A stretch of DNA of 25,702 nucleotides. It comes from an uncultured Bacilli bacterium (GTDB taxonomy: Bacteria > Bacillota_I > Bacilli_A > RF39 > UBA660). Positions 6,453 to 15,176 of the stretch are shown piece after piece. The translations under genes and the position numbers were made by a program. The stretch is taken from positions 1-25,702 of the forward strand of contig CALVKC010000009.1 of the NCBI GenBank assembly GCA_944332505.1, in the 5' to 3' direction. Below the pieces are notes generated by a model that did no database searches, was not told the DNA's origin, and saw only the letters and a program-made list of their open reading frames with translations. Within the stretch, counting starts at the first letter, position 1, and each line of letters begins with the position of its first letter.

Positions 6453-7553
6453 TTATACATTAAATCTAAAATAACAAATGTCTCCATCTTGCATTTCATA
6501 ATCTTTGCCTTCAATTCTCAGTTTTCCTGCTTCTTTTACTTTAAGTTCAGTTTTATATTCTAGTAAATCATCATAACTCATAACTTCCGCACGTATAAAG
6601 CCACGCAACATATCACTATGAATAATACCAGCACAATCTGGAGCCTTCATTCCCTTTTTAAATGTCCAAGCTCTTACTTCATCAGTTCCCACAGTAAAAA
6701 AAGTTCTTAAACCTAACAAATTATAACTAGCAAAAATTAATTTATCTAATCCACTATTATTCATTCCTAAAGATTCTAAAAACTCTTGCTTTTCTGAATC
6801 TTCTAAATTAGCTAATTCCGCTTCTAATTTGGTACACATAACTATAACTCCAGATCCTTCGGCCTCAGCATAATTTTTAACCATTAATGAATATTCATTA
6901 TCACCAACAGCAATGTCATCTTCTGCTACATTAGCAACATAAATTATTGGTTTATATGTTAAAAAACTAAAATTCTTTAACATCTTTTTTTCATCTTCCG
7001 TAAAACTAATCCTTCTAAGAGGAATATTTGCCTCTAAATTATTTTTACATTTATTTAACAATTCTACTTCACTTATTAATAATTTATCTTTGGTTGCTTC
7101 AGCTTTTTTTTCAATCTTACCTAGTCTATTATTAACAACTTCTAAATCTGCCAAAACTAATTCAATATTAATTATATCAACATCATTTAATGGATTAATA
7201 ACTCCCGTAACATGTGTTATATTAGGATCAACAAAACATCTAACAACTTCAATAATAGCATCTACTTCTCTAATATGAGATAAAAATTTATTACCTAACC
7301 CTTCACCAGTTGAAGCTCCTTTAACAAGTCCTGCAATATCAGTAAATTCAAAAGTTGTGGGAATACTTCTTTTTGGATTATATAATTCAGTTAAAAAATC
7401 TACTCTTTTATCGGGTACAATAACTGTACCTACATTAGGTTCTATCGTTGCAAATGGATAATTTGCTGCCAAAATATTTTGTTTTGTTATGGCATTAAAT
7501 AATGTTGATTTACCAACATTAGGTAAACCAACAATTCCTGCTTTTAAACTCAT
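6453..7553 (-). CDS. ychF: Redox-regulated ATPase YchF (Obg-like)
   Basis: 366 residues, the usual length. The start MSLKAGIVGLPNVGKST follows a strong GGGGGG; a longer in-frame extension to 7616 runs into the upstream gene and lacks conservation. The P-loop GLPNVGKST is at about 8-16 and FTDIAGLVKGAS at about 66-77. The base-specificity motif is NVAE, not NKxD, as expected for YchF, which prefers ATP. A coiled-coil insertion (about 130-200) and a C-terminal TGS domain (TFKKGMKAPDCAGIIHSD) follow. YchF binds ribosomes and affects translation and stress responses. Last gene of the parAB operon, as next to parB in Bacillus. Confidence 0.97.
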   Translation of the reverse strand: MSLKAGIVGLPNVGKSTLFNAITKQNILAANYPFATIEPNVGTVIVPDKRVDFLTELYNPKRSIPTTFEFTDIAGLVKGASTGEGLGNKFLSHIREVDAIIEVVRCFVDPNITHVTGVINPLNDVDIINIELVLADLEVVNNRLGKIEKKAEATKDKLLISEVELLNKCKNNLEANIPLRRISFTEDEKKMLKNFSFLTYKPIIYVANVAEDDIAVGDNEYSLMVKNYAEAEGSGVIVMCTKLEAELANLEDSEKQEFLESLGMNNSGLDKLIFASYNLLGLRTFFTVGTDEVRAWTFKKGMKAPDCAGIIHSDMLRGFIRAEVMSYDDLLEYKTELKVKEAGKLRIEGKDYEMQDGDICYFRFNV

Positions 7554-7564
7554 TTTATCCCCCC

Positions 7565-9106
7565 TTATGGTGCTACACTTGTACCAACGCCAAGTGGCAT
7601 ACCTACAATATACCAAACCATTAGTATTGCTAAAAATAATGCCCCAGTTAATAATGCATATGGTAGTTGATAACTTATAGCATCCTTTAAAGTAATTGGT
7701 TTATCACTTTGATTATAGTTACCTAAGAAAGCCATATAAACAATAAAATAAGCAAATATAGGAGTTAATCCAATAGCTACAGCATTTCCAAATCTATAAA
7801 TTAATTGAGAAAATTCTGGAGAAACACCCGCTTGCATTAATGTTGGAACAACTGAAGATAATACTGCCCAACCATTAATAGGACTAGGTAAAAATAATGT
7901 AGTAACAATAGATACTAAAAATAATAGTATACTAATTGGAAATCCACTAAAATTAGAGTTGTTTATCAAATTAGCTAATGCCGCTGCTAAAACATTCCCT
8001 ATATTTGATTCTTTAAATATATTAATAAATGTTGCTGCAGCAAATATCATTACTAATACTTTACCTATACCATTAAGAGAATAACCTAAAGAATCAATAA
8101 ATTCTTTATTATTTTTTATAGTTTTTGCTCCAATTCCATAAAATAGTCCTAATATAACAAAAAGTACTGCAACTATAAATACAAAACCATTACTAAAAAA
8201 TGAATCGTAACTAAATAATTTATCAATATATAGTTGTTGTGAATAATCTAGTAATTTACCAGAAAAAGGTAGCCCTGGAATAATATTATATATAAATATT
8301 AATAAATATACTGCACCAGCACTAAGAGAATATAATAATCCCCGCATTTTTTTCTTAGTTATAACTAACTCATCTTCAACTTCATCTTCATCAAATTCAT
8401 ATTTTGGCATTTTCTTTGCCATATAATTTTCAGTTATATTAGATATTATTAAACTTAATAATACTATACTTACTATCATTATAAGTATATAACCAAAAGA
8501 AGATATTGTATAATTACTATCAAATATGTATGCATTTATTAAAGTATAATTAAGTAAACTAGAATCTATACTAGTTAAAAATATACTTAAAGCACTCCCA
8601 CAAGTTAAACTAGCAAATGTAGTTACTATTCCTAAAAAAGGATTTCTTTTACCATATAAAAATAATAAAGCTCCTAGAGGTATAAATATGATATATGCTA
8701 AATCTCCCATTATACTTGCTAAAATACAAATAAGCACCCATACATAGGTAACACTTGTTTTTTTAGCCTTTTTAGTAAGCATCGTGATAACAGTTTTTAA
8801 AAAACCACTTTTAACCATTACCCCAATACCTAATAAAATAATTATTAAATGAGATAAAACAACAAAGTTTGAAAAGTTTGAAACTGTTGTTGTAAAAATA
8901 TATTTTAATCCACTTAAATTAAATAAAGAAGTAACTGCTTCAGTAGTAACTACATATTCTCCAGTTAAAGTTGAAACTCTATTATAAGTGGCTTGAACAT
9001 TAAAAAAACTTAATATTCCACTTGCTATTATTGTTATAAAACATAACAATAATAAAACCATGACTGGATGCAAACCAATTCTTTCTTTACTCCGATGTTT
9101 TTTCAT
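7565..9106 (-). CDS. AbgT family transporter
   Basis: 513 residues, many hydrophobic segments. Features of the AbgT (p-aminobenzoyl-glutamate/MtrF) family: KRNPFLGIVTTFASLTCGSA followed by LTSIDSSLLNYT in the first half, and LPSPINGWAVLSSVVPTLMQ then GVSPEFSQLIYRFGNAVA in the second. The two blocks match the two hairpin repeats of the fold. An acidic cytoplasmic loop (about 238-253, DEDEVEDELV) separates the halves. Known members import p-aminobenzoyl-glutamate or export antimetabolites; the substrate here is unknown. It overlaps the DUF951 gene by 20 bases and has AGGTGATC before its ATG. It sits inside an otherwise conserved segregation/translation cluster, which is unusual. Confidence 0.88.
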   Translation of the reverse strand: MKKHRSKERIGLHPVMVLLLLCFITIIASGILSFFNVQATYNRVSTLTGEYVVTTEAVTSLFNLSGLKYIFTTTVSNFSNFVVLSHLIIILLGIGVMVKSGFLKTVITMLTKKAKKTSVTYVWVLICILASIMGDLAYIIFIPLGALLFLYGKRNPFLGIVTTFASLTCGSALSIFLTSIDSSLLNYTLINAYIFDSNYTISSFGYILIMIVSIVLLSLIISNITENYMAKKMPKYEFDEDEVEDELVITKKKMRGLLYSLSAGAVYLLIFIYNIIPGLPFSGKLLDYSQQLYIDKLFSYDSFFSNGFVFIVAVLFVILGLFYGIGAKTIKNNKEFIDSLGYSLNGIGKVLVMIFAAATFINIFKESNIGNVLAAALANLINNSNFSGFPISILLFLVSIVTTLFLPSPINGWAVLSSVVPTLMQAGVSPEFSQLIYRFGNAVAIGLTPIFAYFIVYMAFLGNYNQSDKPITLKDAISYQLPYALLTGALFLAILMVWYIVGMPLGVGTSVAP

Positions 9107-9290
9107 TTTTGATCACCTTTTTAAGTTTACGCATAAATTCTAATCTATCCATCAATATTTCTCTACCACAATTATTACATCTAATTTTAATATCAGCACC
9201 ATTTCTTGTAATAGTCCATAAATTAGTTTTACACGCATGAGGCTTTTTCATAATAACTTCATCATTTAAATTAAATTCAATAATATTCAT
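9087..9290 (-). CDS. DUF951 family small protein
   Basis: 67 residues. The pattern VIMKKPHACKTNLWTITRNGADIKIRCNNCGR is typical of DUF951, a short family found next to parB and ychF in Bacilli (yyzM in B. subtilis). The Cys-x2-Cys plus an earlier CK suggest zinc binding. Function is unknown; the fold is probably small and nucleic-acid associated. Its ATG overlaps the parB stop (TAATG) and its 3' end overlaps the AbgT start, so it is translated with its neighbours. Confidence 0.9.
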   Translation of the reverse strand: MNIIEFNLNDEVIMKKPHACKTNLWTITRNGADIKIRCNNCGREILMDRLEFMRKLKKVIKNEKTSE

Positions 9291-10177
9291 TATTCATCCT
9301 CAAACTTTATATTCATTTTTTCAAATAATTCTTCTAAATCACTAATATCATTAAAATAAATTTCTATTTTATTTTTATTAATTCTTACTTTATTATTTAA
9401 TTTATCCATTAATATATTTTCATATATTCTATATTTAGTATCTAAATTATTCTTTTTATTACTTACTTTATTACTAGTAACTATCTTATTTTCTTGACTA
9501 ATTTTTTCTAGTTCATGTACACTTAAATTATCTGTGATAACTTTTTTTGCTAAACTAATAATTTTATCATCATCTTCTAATTTACTTAAAACTCTAGCAT
9601 GTGAGGCACTAATACTCTTTTTTTCAAGCATTTTCTTTACTTCATCAGGAAGTTTTAATAAACCCAAAATATTAGTTACATAAGTTCTACTTTTACCAAA
9701 TTTAGTAGCAAATTCTTCTTGAGTATAACCTCTTAATTTAATAATATTATTAATAGATGTTGCTTCATCAATAGGATTTAAATCTTCTCTTTGAATATTT
9801 TCAATCAAAGCAATTTCCATCATTTCTTGATCATTAAATTCTTTAATAATTGCTGGAATTTTCTTCAAACCTGCAATTTTAGCAGCTTTAGTTCTCCTTT
9901 CTCCAGCTACTAACTCATATCCTTTAATACTTTTTTTAACTATAATAGGTTGTACTATACCATATTCAGATATTGATTTGGCAAGTTCATTTAAAGATTC
10001 TGTATCAAAAGTTTTTCTAGGCTGATAAGGATTACTTCTAATATCATCAATATTAATTTCAACAACATTATTTTCATTTTCTTCAACTATATCTTTTTCA
10101 AAATTATCAAAATCAATTACAGAATTAGAAAATAGTTGTTCTAATCCCTTTCCTAAAGCTTTTTTCTTAGACTCCAT
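9290..10177 (-). CDS. parB: Chromosome partitioning protein ParB (Spo0J-like)
   Basis: 295 residues. The N-terminal LGKGLEQLF is the ParA-interacting helix. The CTPase domain (about 40-130) has NPYQPRKTF, the GERRTKAAK box and ENIQREDLNPIDEA. A helix-turn-helix (about 150-200, TQEEFATKFGKSRTYVTNIL, then SASHARVLSKL) binds parS, and the C-terminal Lys/Leu-rich part should dimerise. It loads onto parS as a clamp and works with ParA and SMC in origin segregation. It overlaps parA by 11 bases. I found no good parS in the window. Confidence 0.96.
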   Translation of the reverse strand: MESKKKALGKGLEQLFSNSVIDFDNFEKDIVEENENNVVEINIDDIRSNPYQPRKTFDTESLNELAKSISEYGIVQPIIVKKSIKGYELVAGERRTKAAKIAGLKKIPAIIKEFNDQEMMEIALIENIQREDLNPIDEATSINNIIKLRGYTQEEFATKFGKSRTYVTNILGLLKLPDEVKKMLEKKSISASHARVLSKLEDDDKIISLAKKVITDNLSVHELEKISQENKIVTSNKVSNKKNNLDTKYRIYENILMDKLNNKVRINKNKIEIYFNDISDLEELFEKMNIKFEDE

Positions 10178-10952
10178 CTCTACTAATCACTTCCTTTGCT
10201 AAATTTGCATAAGCTTCCGTTGCTCTACTCATAGGATCATATTCATTAATAGGTTTCCCATGACTTGGAGCTTCAACTAATCTTACTAATCTAGGTATGA
10301 TTGTATTAAATACTTTATCTTTAAAATATTTTCTAATTTCTTCGATTACTTCCAATCCAATATTTGTTCTACCGTCAAGCATCGTAAGTAATACTCCTTC
10401 AATTCTTAAATCTGGATTCATCCCATTTTGAACCATTATAATAGAATTAAGTAAAAGAGTCATGCCTTCAAGAGCAAAAAATTCACATTGCACCGGTATT
10501 ATAACACTATCACTAGCAACTAATGCATTCATAGTTCCTACACCTAAAGATGGTTGACAATCAATAATTATATAATCATAATTATCTTTTATTTCATCTA
10601 ATTTCATTTTTAATTGAGAATTTTGTTGAAAACTTTTATCTTCTAACATTTTTTTTACAAATTCAACATCAATCCCCGCAAGATTAATAGTTGCAGGAAT
10701 AATACTTAAGTTTTGAAATTTAGTCTTTTTTACTGCATTTTTTACTTCACATTTTCCAGTGATTAAATCATAAATATCATAGGAAAAATCATTAGAATTT
10801 AAACCTAATCCAGTTGTTGCATTACTTTGAGGATCCATATCAATTAATAATACTTTTTTACCTAATTTTCCTAATGCAGCAGATAAATTTATACTAGTTG
10901 TTGTTTTACCAACTCCACCTTTTTGATTAACAAGTGAAATAATTTTAGTCAT
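10167..10952 (-). CDS. parA: Chromosome partitioning ATPase ParA (Soj-like)
   Basis: 261 residues from ATG 10952 (MTKIISLVNQ), which has AGAGGTG about 7 bases upstream; an in-frame GTG at 10961 lies inside that Shine-Dalgarno. The deviant Walker A KGGVGKTT is at 11-18, DMDPQSNAT follows near 42, and Walker B IIIDCQPSLG is near 117-126. The ATP-dependent dimer binds DNA nonspecifically and is cleared by ParB. First gene of parA-parB-DUF951-AbgT-ychF. A possible extended -10 (TGT then TAAAAT, 10976-10981) precedes it, but no clear -35. Confidence 0.96.
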   Translation of the reverse strand: MTKIISLVNQKGGVGKTTTSINLSAALGKLGKKVLLIDMDPQSNATTGLGLNSNDFSYDIYDLITGKCEVKNAVKKTKFQNLSIIPATINLAGIDVEFVKKMLEDKSFQQNSQLKMKLDEIKDNYDYIIIDCQPSLGVGTMNALVASDSVIIPVQCEFFALEGMTLLLNSIIMVQNGMNPDLRIEGVLLTMLDGRTNIGLEVIEEIRKYFKDKVFNTIIPRLVRLVEAPSHGKPINEYDPMSRATEAYANLAKEVISRDGV

Positions 10953-11045
10953 AACAAGCACCTCTTTGTATTAATATTTTAACATATATTTAATTATAAT
11001 TAAATTGTTTTTAATAAAATTTTTTAAATAATAAAATTTATTAAA

Positions 11046-11080
11046 AATAAAAAAGAATGATATTTATTTTATCATTCTTT
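11046..11080 (-). terminator. Terminator of the zinc-ribbon gene
   Basis: A 10-bp perfect stem AAAGAATGAT/ATCATTCTTT (11052-11061 with 11071-11080), a 9-base AT loop, then a U-rich run on the minus strand. It ends the small gene before parA. Confidence 0.8.
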
Positions 11081-11090
11081 AAAACACCAC

Positions 11091-11276
11091 TTAATTATCT
11101 ATTGTTTTCCACTCCGTATTTCCACACTTGGTACATATCTTTGGAGCTAATACTTTTTTACCCTTAGGTAATTTCATATTAGTATCTATTTTACTACATA
11201 ATATACCACTATCTGGATCTATATACGCAACTCCAAATAATGCATCTTTACAACTATCACACTTCGCATTTTTCAT
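11091..11276 (-). CDS. Small zinc-ribbon protein of unknown function
   Basis: 61 residues with two Cys pairs, CDSC (6-9) and CTKC (48-51), plus a third Cys near 27, fitting one zinc ribbon. Between the pairs lie ALFGVAYIDPDSGILCSK and KLPKGKKVLAPKI. I do not recognise a named family. GGAGG lies upstream with good spacing and TATAAT occurs at 11314-11319. It is a lone gene, bounded by the rplQ terminator and its own terminator, between the ribosomal superoperon and parA. Roles in zinc storage or nucleic-acid binding are possible but not supported. Confidence 0.75.
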   Translation of the reverse strand: MKNAKCDSCKDALFGVAYIDPDSGILCSKIDTNMKLPKGKKVLAPKICTKCGNTEWKTIDN

Positions 11277-11347
11277 TAAAATACCTCCATATTTATTATT
11301 AACTATTAAATTAATTATATGTAATTTATTAGTTTACAATATATGGC

Positions 11348-11374
11348 AAAAAAAAGATTAACAAATGTTAACCT
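11348..11374 (-). terminator. Terminator of the S10-spc-alpha superoperon
   Basis: An 8-bp stem (AGGTTAAC/GTTAATCT, one G-U pair) with a 4-base loop, followed on the minus strand by seven U (complement of 11348-11354). The stem begins inside the rplQ stop codon (TAG, 11373-11375). Confidence 0.85.
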
Positions 11375-11717
11375 ATTTTACTAATTCCAATCTTACTTCT
11401 AAAGCATCATCACCACGGCGTTCATTAAGTTTAATTATTCTTGTATAACCACCATCACGATTTTCATATTCTTTAGCAAGTTCATCAAAAACTTTTTTAA
11501 CAACATCTTTATCATTATGTAAGAATGCTAAAGCCTTTCTTCTTGCTACTAAAGAGCCATCTTTACCATAAGTAATCATTTTATCAACAAATTTTCTAAC
11601 TTCTTTAGCTCTTGCTTCAGTAGTAACTACATAACCATAATTAATACAATCTTTTGTTAAACTAGCAAGAATACTTCTTCTAATTCTAGTTTCTCTATTT
11701 AATTTTCTATATTTCAT
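11373..11717 (-). CDS. rplQ: 50S ribosomal protein L17
   Basis: 114 residues. Starts MKYRKLNRETRIRRSILASL and contains TTEARAKEVRKFVDKMITYG and the closing GDDALEVRLELV, the L17 pattern. It binds 23S rRNA near the exit tunnel. Last gene of the superoperon, immediately after rpoA as in all Bacilli; the operon ends here, whereas in Bacillus ECF transporter genes, rplM and rpsI follow. Confidence 0.97.
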   Translation of the reverse strand: MKYRKLNRETRIRRSILASLTKDCINYGYVVTTEARAKEVRKFVDKMITYGKDGSLVARRKALAFLHNDKDVVKKVFDELAKEYENRDGGYTRIIKLNERRGDDALEVRLELVK

Positions 11718-11721
11718 ATTA

Positions 11722-12666
11722 TTACTCCTTAAATGAAAGTCCTAATTCAGCAACTTTATCAAGAACTTCTTTTAATGATTTCTTACCTAAATTTCTGATC
11801 TTAGTAACTTCTGATTCTTTCTTATTTACTAAATCTTGAACAGTATGAACACCTGCTCTTTTCAAACAATTATAAGCTCTTACTGAAAATTCTACTTCTT
11901 CAATTGGAGTTTCTAATGTCTTAGTAATATTATCTATTTTCTTTTCTTGCATAATTCCAGTAATATTACTTATTGAATTCAAATCAGCAACAATATTAAA
12001 GTGTTCAATTAATATTTTAGCCCCTAAAGCCATTGCTTCTTCAGGAGTCATACTTCCATTAGTTGATACTTCCATAACTAATTTATCATAAGATTCATCT
12101 TGACCAACTCTTGTATTTAATACTTCATATTTAACAAGTTCAATTGGTGAATAAGAAGAATCTATAGCAATAATTCCTATTTTATTTTCAGCAAGTTTTG
12201 CTTTATTTTCTGCAGCTGGAACATAACCTCTACCATTATTAATGGTAATTTCCATACTAATTTTTCCACCACTTACCAAATTACATATAACTAAATCTGG
12301 ATTCATTATTTCAATATCAGCGTTTTTTTCAAAATCTGCTGCTGTAACAACGCCTTCAGTAGACTTAACTAATCTTAAAGTTTGTTCTTCTTCTGAATAA
12401 TTTTTAACTACCAATTTTTTTAATGCAAGAACAATACCTGTAACATCTTCTACTACTCCTTCAATTTTTTGAAATTCATGCATTACTCCATCAATTTTAA
12501 CAGTTGTAACTGCACTTCCTGGTAAACTTGATAATAAAACTCTTCTTAAAGCATTACCTATTGTAGTACCAAAACCTCTTTCTAAAGGTTCTAATTCAAA
12601 TTTTGCATAGTGATTACTTTCTTGCATTTCTGTAATTTTATAGTCTGGTTTTTCAAATTTAATCAT
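11722..12666 (-). CDS. rpoA: RNA polymerase subunit alpha
   Basis: 314 residues, the standard length, from ATG 12666 (MIKFEKPD) with AGGA 9 bases upstream; a TTG three codons earlier was not used. The N-terminal domain (about 1-230) holds the dimerisation and beta-binding core (GFGTTIGNALRRVLLSSLPG). A short linker leads to the C-terminal domain (about 247-314: SVRAYNCLKRAG, TKIRNLGKKSLKEV) that contacts UP elements and activators. Last but one gene of the superoperon, tying transcription to ribosome synthesis. Confidence 0.98.
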   Translation of the reverse strand: MIKFEKPDYKITEMQESNHYAKFELEPLERGFGTTIGNALRRVLLSSLPGSAVTTVKIDGVMHEFQKIEGVVEDVTGIVLALKKLVVKNYSEEEQTLRLVKSTEGVVTAADFEKNADIEIMNPDLVICNLVSGGKISMEITINNGRGYVPAAENKAKLAENKIGIIAIDSSYSPIELVKYEVLNTRVGQDESYDKLVMEVSTNGSMTPEEAMALGAKILIEHFNIVADLNSISNITGIMQEKKIDNITKTLETPIEEVEFSVRAYNCLKRAGVHTVQDLVNKKESEVTKIRNLGKKSLKEVLDKVAELGLSFKE

Positions 12667-12687
12667 AACCCACAATCCTTTCTTTAA

Positions 12688-13071
12688 TTAATTTCTTGGT
12701 CTTTTTGGTGGACGACATCCATTATGAGGAATCGGCGTTTCATCAACAATACTTGTTATTTCTAATCCTGCAGTTTGAAGAGATCTAATTGCATTTTCTC
12801 TACCTGGTCCAAGACCTTTAACATAAACATCTACTTTTTTAACTCCAGCTTCAACTGCTGCAGCTGCTGCGGCTTCACTAGTTAAACCAGCGGCAAAAGG
12901 AGTTTTCTTTTTACTACCCTTATAACCAATTCTACCTGCAGATGACCAACTTATTGCATTACCATCTTTATCACAAATAGTAACTATTGTATTATTATAT
13001 GTTGAATGAATATGTGCTTCAGCTTCTGGAATATTTTTCTTTATTTTTCTTTTTCTTCTATTATATGCCAT
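12688..13071 (-). CDS. rpsK: 30S ribosomal protein S11
   Basis: 127 residues, normal size. Conserved segments [14 protein letters not shown], the [14 protein letters not shown] repeat region and [13 protein letters not shown], ending [15 protein letters not shown]. It forms part of the platform of the 30S subunit. Sits between rpsM (1-base gap) and rpoA in the alpha part of the operon. Confidence 0.98.
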   Translation of the reverse strand: MAYNRRKRKIKKNIPEAEAHIHSTYNNTIVTICDKDGNAISWSSAGRIGYKGSKKKTPFAAGLTSEAAAAAAVEAGVKKVDVYVKGLGPGRENAIRSLQTAGLEITSIVDETPIPHNGCRPPKRPRN

Positions 13072-13072
13072 A

Positions 13073-13447
13073 TTACTTACCTACTTTCTTCTTATTAGCT
13101 ACTACTTTTCCTTTACCCTTACGAGTCTTAGCATTTCTACTAGTTCTTTGTCCTCTTACAGGTAAACCTTTTTTGTGTCTAATTCCTTGATAACAATTTA
13201 TTTCCATTTTATTTTTGATGCTCATTTGTACATCACGACGAAGATCACCTTCAACAACATATTTATCTACTTCTTTTCTTAGTCTAGCAACTTCATCTTC
13301 AGTTAAATCTTTAATTTTTTTAGAAGCATCAACTGAAGCATCTTTACAAATAGTTTTTGCTAAACTTCTACCAATACCATAAATAGCTGTTAAACCTATA
13401 CAAGTATGTTTATCACCTGGTAATTCAATATTTTTAATTCTTGCCAT
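13073..13447 (-). CDS. rpsM: 30S ribosomal protein S13
   Basis: 124 residues. Begins [26 protein letters not shown] and contains [20 protein letters not shown], the S13 signature. It sits in the 30S head and contacts L5 of the large subunit and the P-site tRNA. Lysine-rich C-terminal tail as usual. Follows rpmJ directly. Confidence 0.98.
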   Translation of the reverse strand: MARIKNIELPGDKHTCIGLTAIYGIGRSLAKTICKDASVDASKKIKDLTEDEVARLRKEVDKYVVEGDLRRDVQMSIKNKMEINCYQGIRHKKGLPVRGQRTSRNAKTRKGKGKVVANKKKVGK

Positions 13448-13456
13448 ATATCCTCC

Positions 13457-13570
13457 TTAACCTTGTACTTGTTTATGTTTAGGATTTTCACATATAACCC
13501 TAACTTTTCCTTTTCTTCTTACTATTTTACATTTTTTACATATTTTTTTTACACTTGGTCTAACTTTCAT
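13457..13570 (-). CDS. rpmJ: 50S ribosomal protein L36 (zinc form)
   Basis: 37 residues, starting [20 protein letters not shown] and ending [11 protein letters not shown]. Three Cys and one His (CKKC, C, H) make the zinc site, so this is the C+ type. AAGGAG lies upstream of the ATG. The gene fits exactly between infA and rpsM, the canonical position. L36 stabilises the peptidyl-transferase side of the 50S. Confidence 0.96.
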   Translation of the reverse strand: MKVRPSVKKICKKCKIVRRKGKVRVICENPKHKQVQG

Positions 13571-13581
13571 AATTTCACTCC

Positions 13582-13800
13582 TTATCTGTTATTCCATTTT
13601 ATAATCCCACGTTCTAAATCATATGGTGAAAGTTCTACTGTAACTTTATCACCTGGTAAAATACGAATCATATTCATACGCATTTTACCAGAGACGTAGG
13701 CTTTTACAGTATGTCCATTTTGAAGTTCAACAAGATAATCCATACCTTTTAAAACTTCTATAACTTTACCTTCTACTTCAATTTTTTCTTTTTTTCCCAT
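13582..13800 (-). CDS. infA: Translation initiation factor IF-1
   Basis: 72 residues, the family length. A single OB-fold runs [18 protein letters not shown], then [27 protein letters not shown], then GIIKW. It binds the A site of the 30S during initiation. Lies 4 bases after map and before rpmJ, the usual Bacilli order. Confidence 0.98.
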   Translation of the reverse strand: MGKKEKIEVEGKVIEVLKGMDYLVELQNGHTVKAYVSGKMRMNMIRILPGDKVTVELSPYDLERGIIKWNNR

Positions 13801-13804
13801 TTTT

Positions 13805-14548
13805 TTAATCTCCTGTTAATATTTCATATCCATCTTTTGTAACTAAAACTGTATTTTCATAATGAGCTGATGGCAATCCATCACATGTTTTTACTGTCCA
13901 ATCATCATCATCTACATACACACTTTTATTTCCTAAATTAAGCATTGGTTCAATAGCAATTGTCATTCCTGCTTTTAAAATAGTCATATTATGTGTATCA
14001 AAATTTGGTACATCCGGTTCTTCATGCATATTAGCCCCAATACCATGTCCAACAAGTTCTTCGACTACTGAAAGACCATGACTATGAGCATAAGTTTCAA
14101 TAGCTTTAGAAATATCTCTAATTCTTGCCCCTTCTTTAACCATTTCTACTCCGGCATAAAAGGCTTTTTTAGTATTTTCCACTAAAGCTTTTACTTCTTC
14201 ACTTACTTCACCAATTATGTAAGTTCTAGTAGCATCAGCATTATATCCCTTATAGGATAAAACTAAATCAATAGATACAATATCTCCGTTTTTAATAATT
14301 CTTTTCCCAGGAATACCATGAACAACTTCATCATTAATTGATATACAAACACTTTTTGGATAGCCTTCAAAACCTAAAGTTGATGATTTACAATTGTTTT
14401 TAATAAGGAAATCTTCAACCACCGTATTTATTTTATCAGTAGTTATTCCAGATTTCAAATGTTTTTCAATTTCTTTAAAAGCAAGTATATTCTTTTTTCC
14501 TGCTTCTCTCATCAACTCTATTTCTCTATTACTTTTAATACTAATCAT
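13805..14548 (-). CDS. map: Type I methionine aminopeptidase
   Basis: 247 residues, type Ia. It removes the initiator Met from new proteins. Metal and catalytic residues are visible: VVHGIPG (His), [20 protein letters not shown] (two Asp), [12 protein letters not shown] (His), IAIEPML (Glu) and ENTVLVT (Glu). No N-terminal extension or SH3-binding motif. The ATG overlaps the adk end by 8 bases and has GGAG upstream. Confidence 0.97.
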   Translation of the reverse strand: MISIKSNREIELMREAGKKNILAFKEIEKHLKSGITTDKINTVVEDFLIKNNCKSSTLGFEGYPKSVCISINDEVVHGIPGKRIIKNGDIVSIDLVLSYKGYNADATRTYIIGEVSEEVKALVENTKKAFYAGVEMVKEGARIRDISKAIETYAHSHGLSVVEELVGHGIGANMHEEPDVPNFDTHNMTILKAGMTIAIEPMLNLGNKSVYVDDDDWTVKTCDGLPSAHYENTVLVTKDGYEILTGD

Positions 14549-15176
14549 TAATTACTCCAGATATATCATTAAATATTTCTAATACATCTCTATTAACATT
14601 AATTTTAACTAATTTATTTTTTTCTTCATAATAATCAAGTAAACTATTTGTATTATCTAAAAATGTTTTAAATCTTACTTTAAAAGCATCAACGTTATCA
14701 TCATCACGTTTAATTAAAGCACTACCGCAATCATCACAAACGCCTTCAACTTTAGGCTTTAAACTATCAATGTTAACATTATAAGATTTACCACAACTAC
14801 AAGTAAGTCTTCCAGTTATTCTTTTAACTGCTTCTTCTTCAGATAGATCCAAATAAATAGCTACGTAATTATCATCAATTATATTATCTAAAGATTTTGC
14901 TTGATTAAGAGTCCTAGGAAAACCATCTAAAATAAATGGTTTTCCATTTAAACTTGCAAGTTTTTCTTCAACTAATTTTATTATAATATCATCACTTACA
15001 AGTTCTCCTTTATCTATAATATTTTTTACATCCATACCTAATTTACTACCAGAATTAATGGCTTCACGTAACATATCTCCAGTTGAAATATGAGCATAAT
15101 CAAATTTTTCTTTTAACATATTACTTTGTGTACCTTTTCCCGCAGCTGGGGGAGCAATAAATATTATATTCTTCAT
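14541..15176 (-). CDS. adk: Adenylate kinase, with altered P-loop
   Basis: 211 residues, long-lid type. Interconverts ATP plus AMP with two ADP. The nucleotide-binding loop reads APPAAGKGTQ (8-17) in place of the usual GPPGAGKGTQ: two Gly are Ala, while the catalytic Lys remains. The AMP site shows STGDMLR (32-38) and DGFPRT (84-89). The lid (about 120-155) has Cys residues in CSC and CDDC, so it is probably zinc-bound, though the first pair is C-x-C and not C-x2-C. It overlaps secY by 4 bases and map by 8. Confidence 0.95.
   Translation of the reverse strand: MKNIIFIAPPAAGKGTQSNMLKEKFDYAHISTGDMLREAINSGSKLGMDVKNIIDKGELVSDDIIIKLVEEKLASLNGKPFILDGFPRTLNQAKSLDNIIDDNYVAIYLDLSEEEAVKRITGRLTCSCGKSYNVNIDSLKPKVEGVCDDCGSALIKRDDDNVDAFKVRFKTFLDNTNSLLDYYEEKNKLVKINVNRDVLEIFNDISGVIND

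Noticed and set aside
12667..12675. TTG start three codons upstream for rpoA
   Set aside because: The ATG at 12666 has better Shine-Dalgarno spacing and the family N-terminus MIKFEKP.
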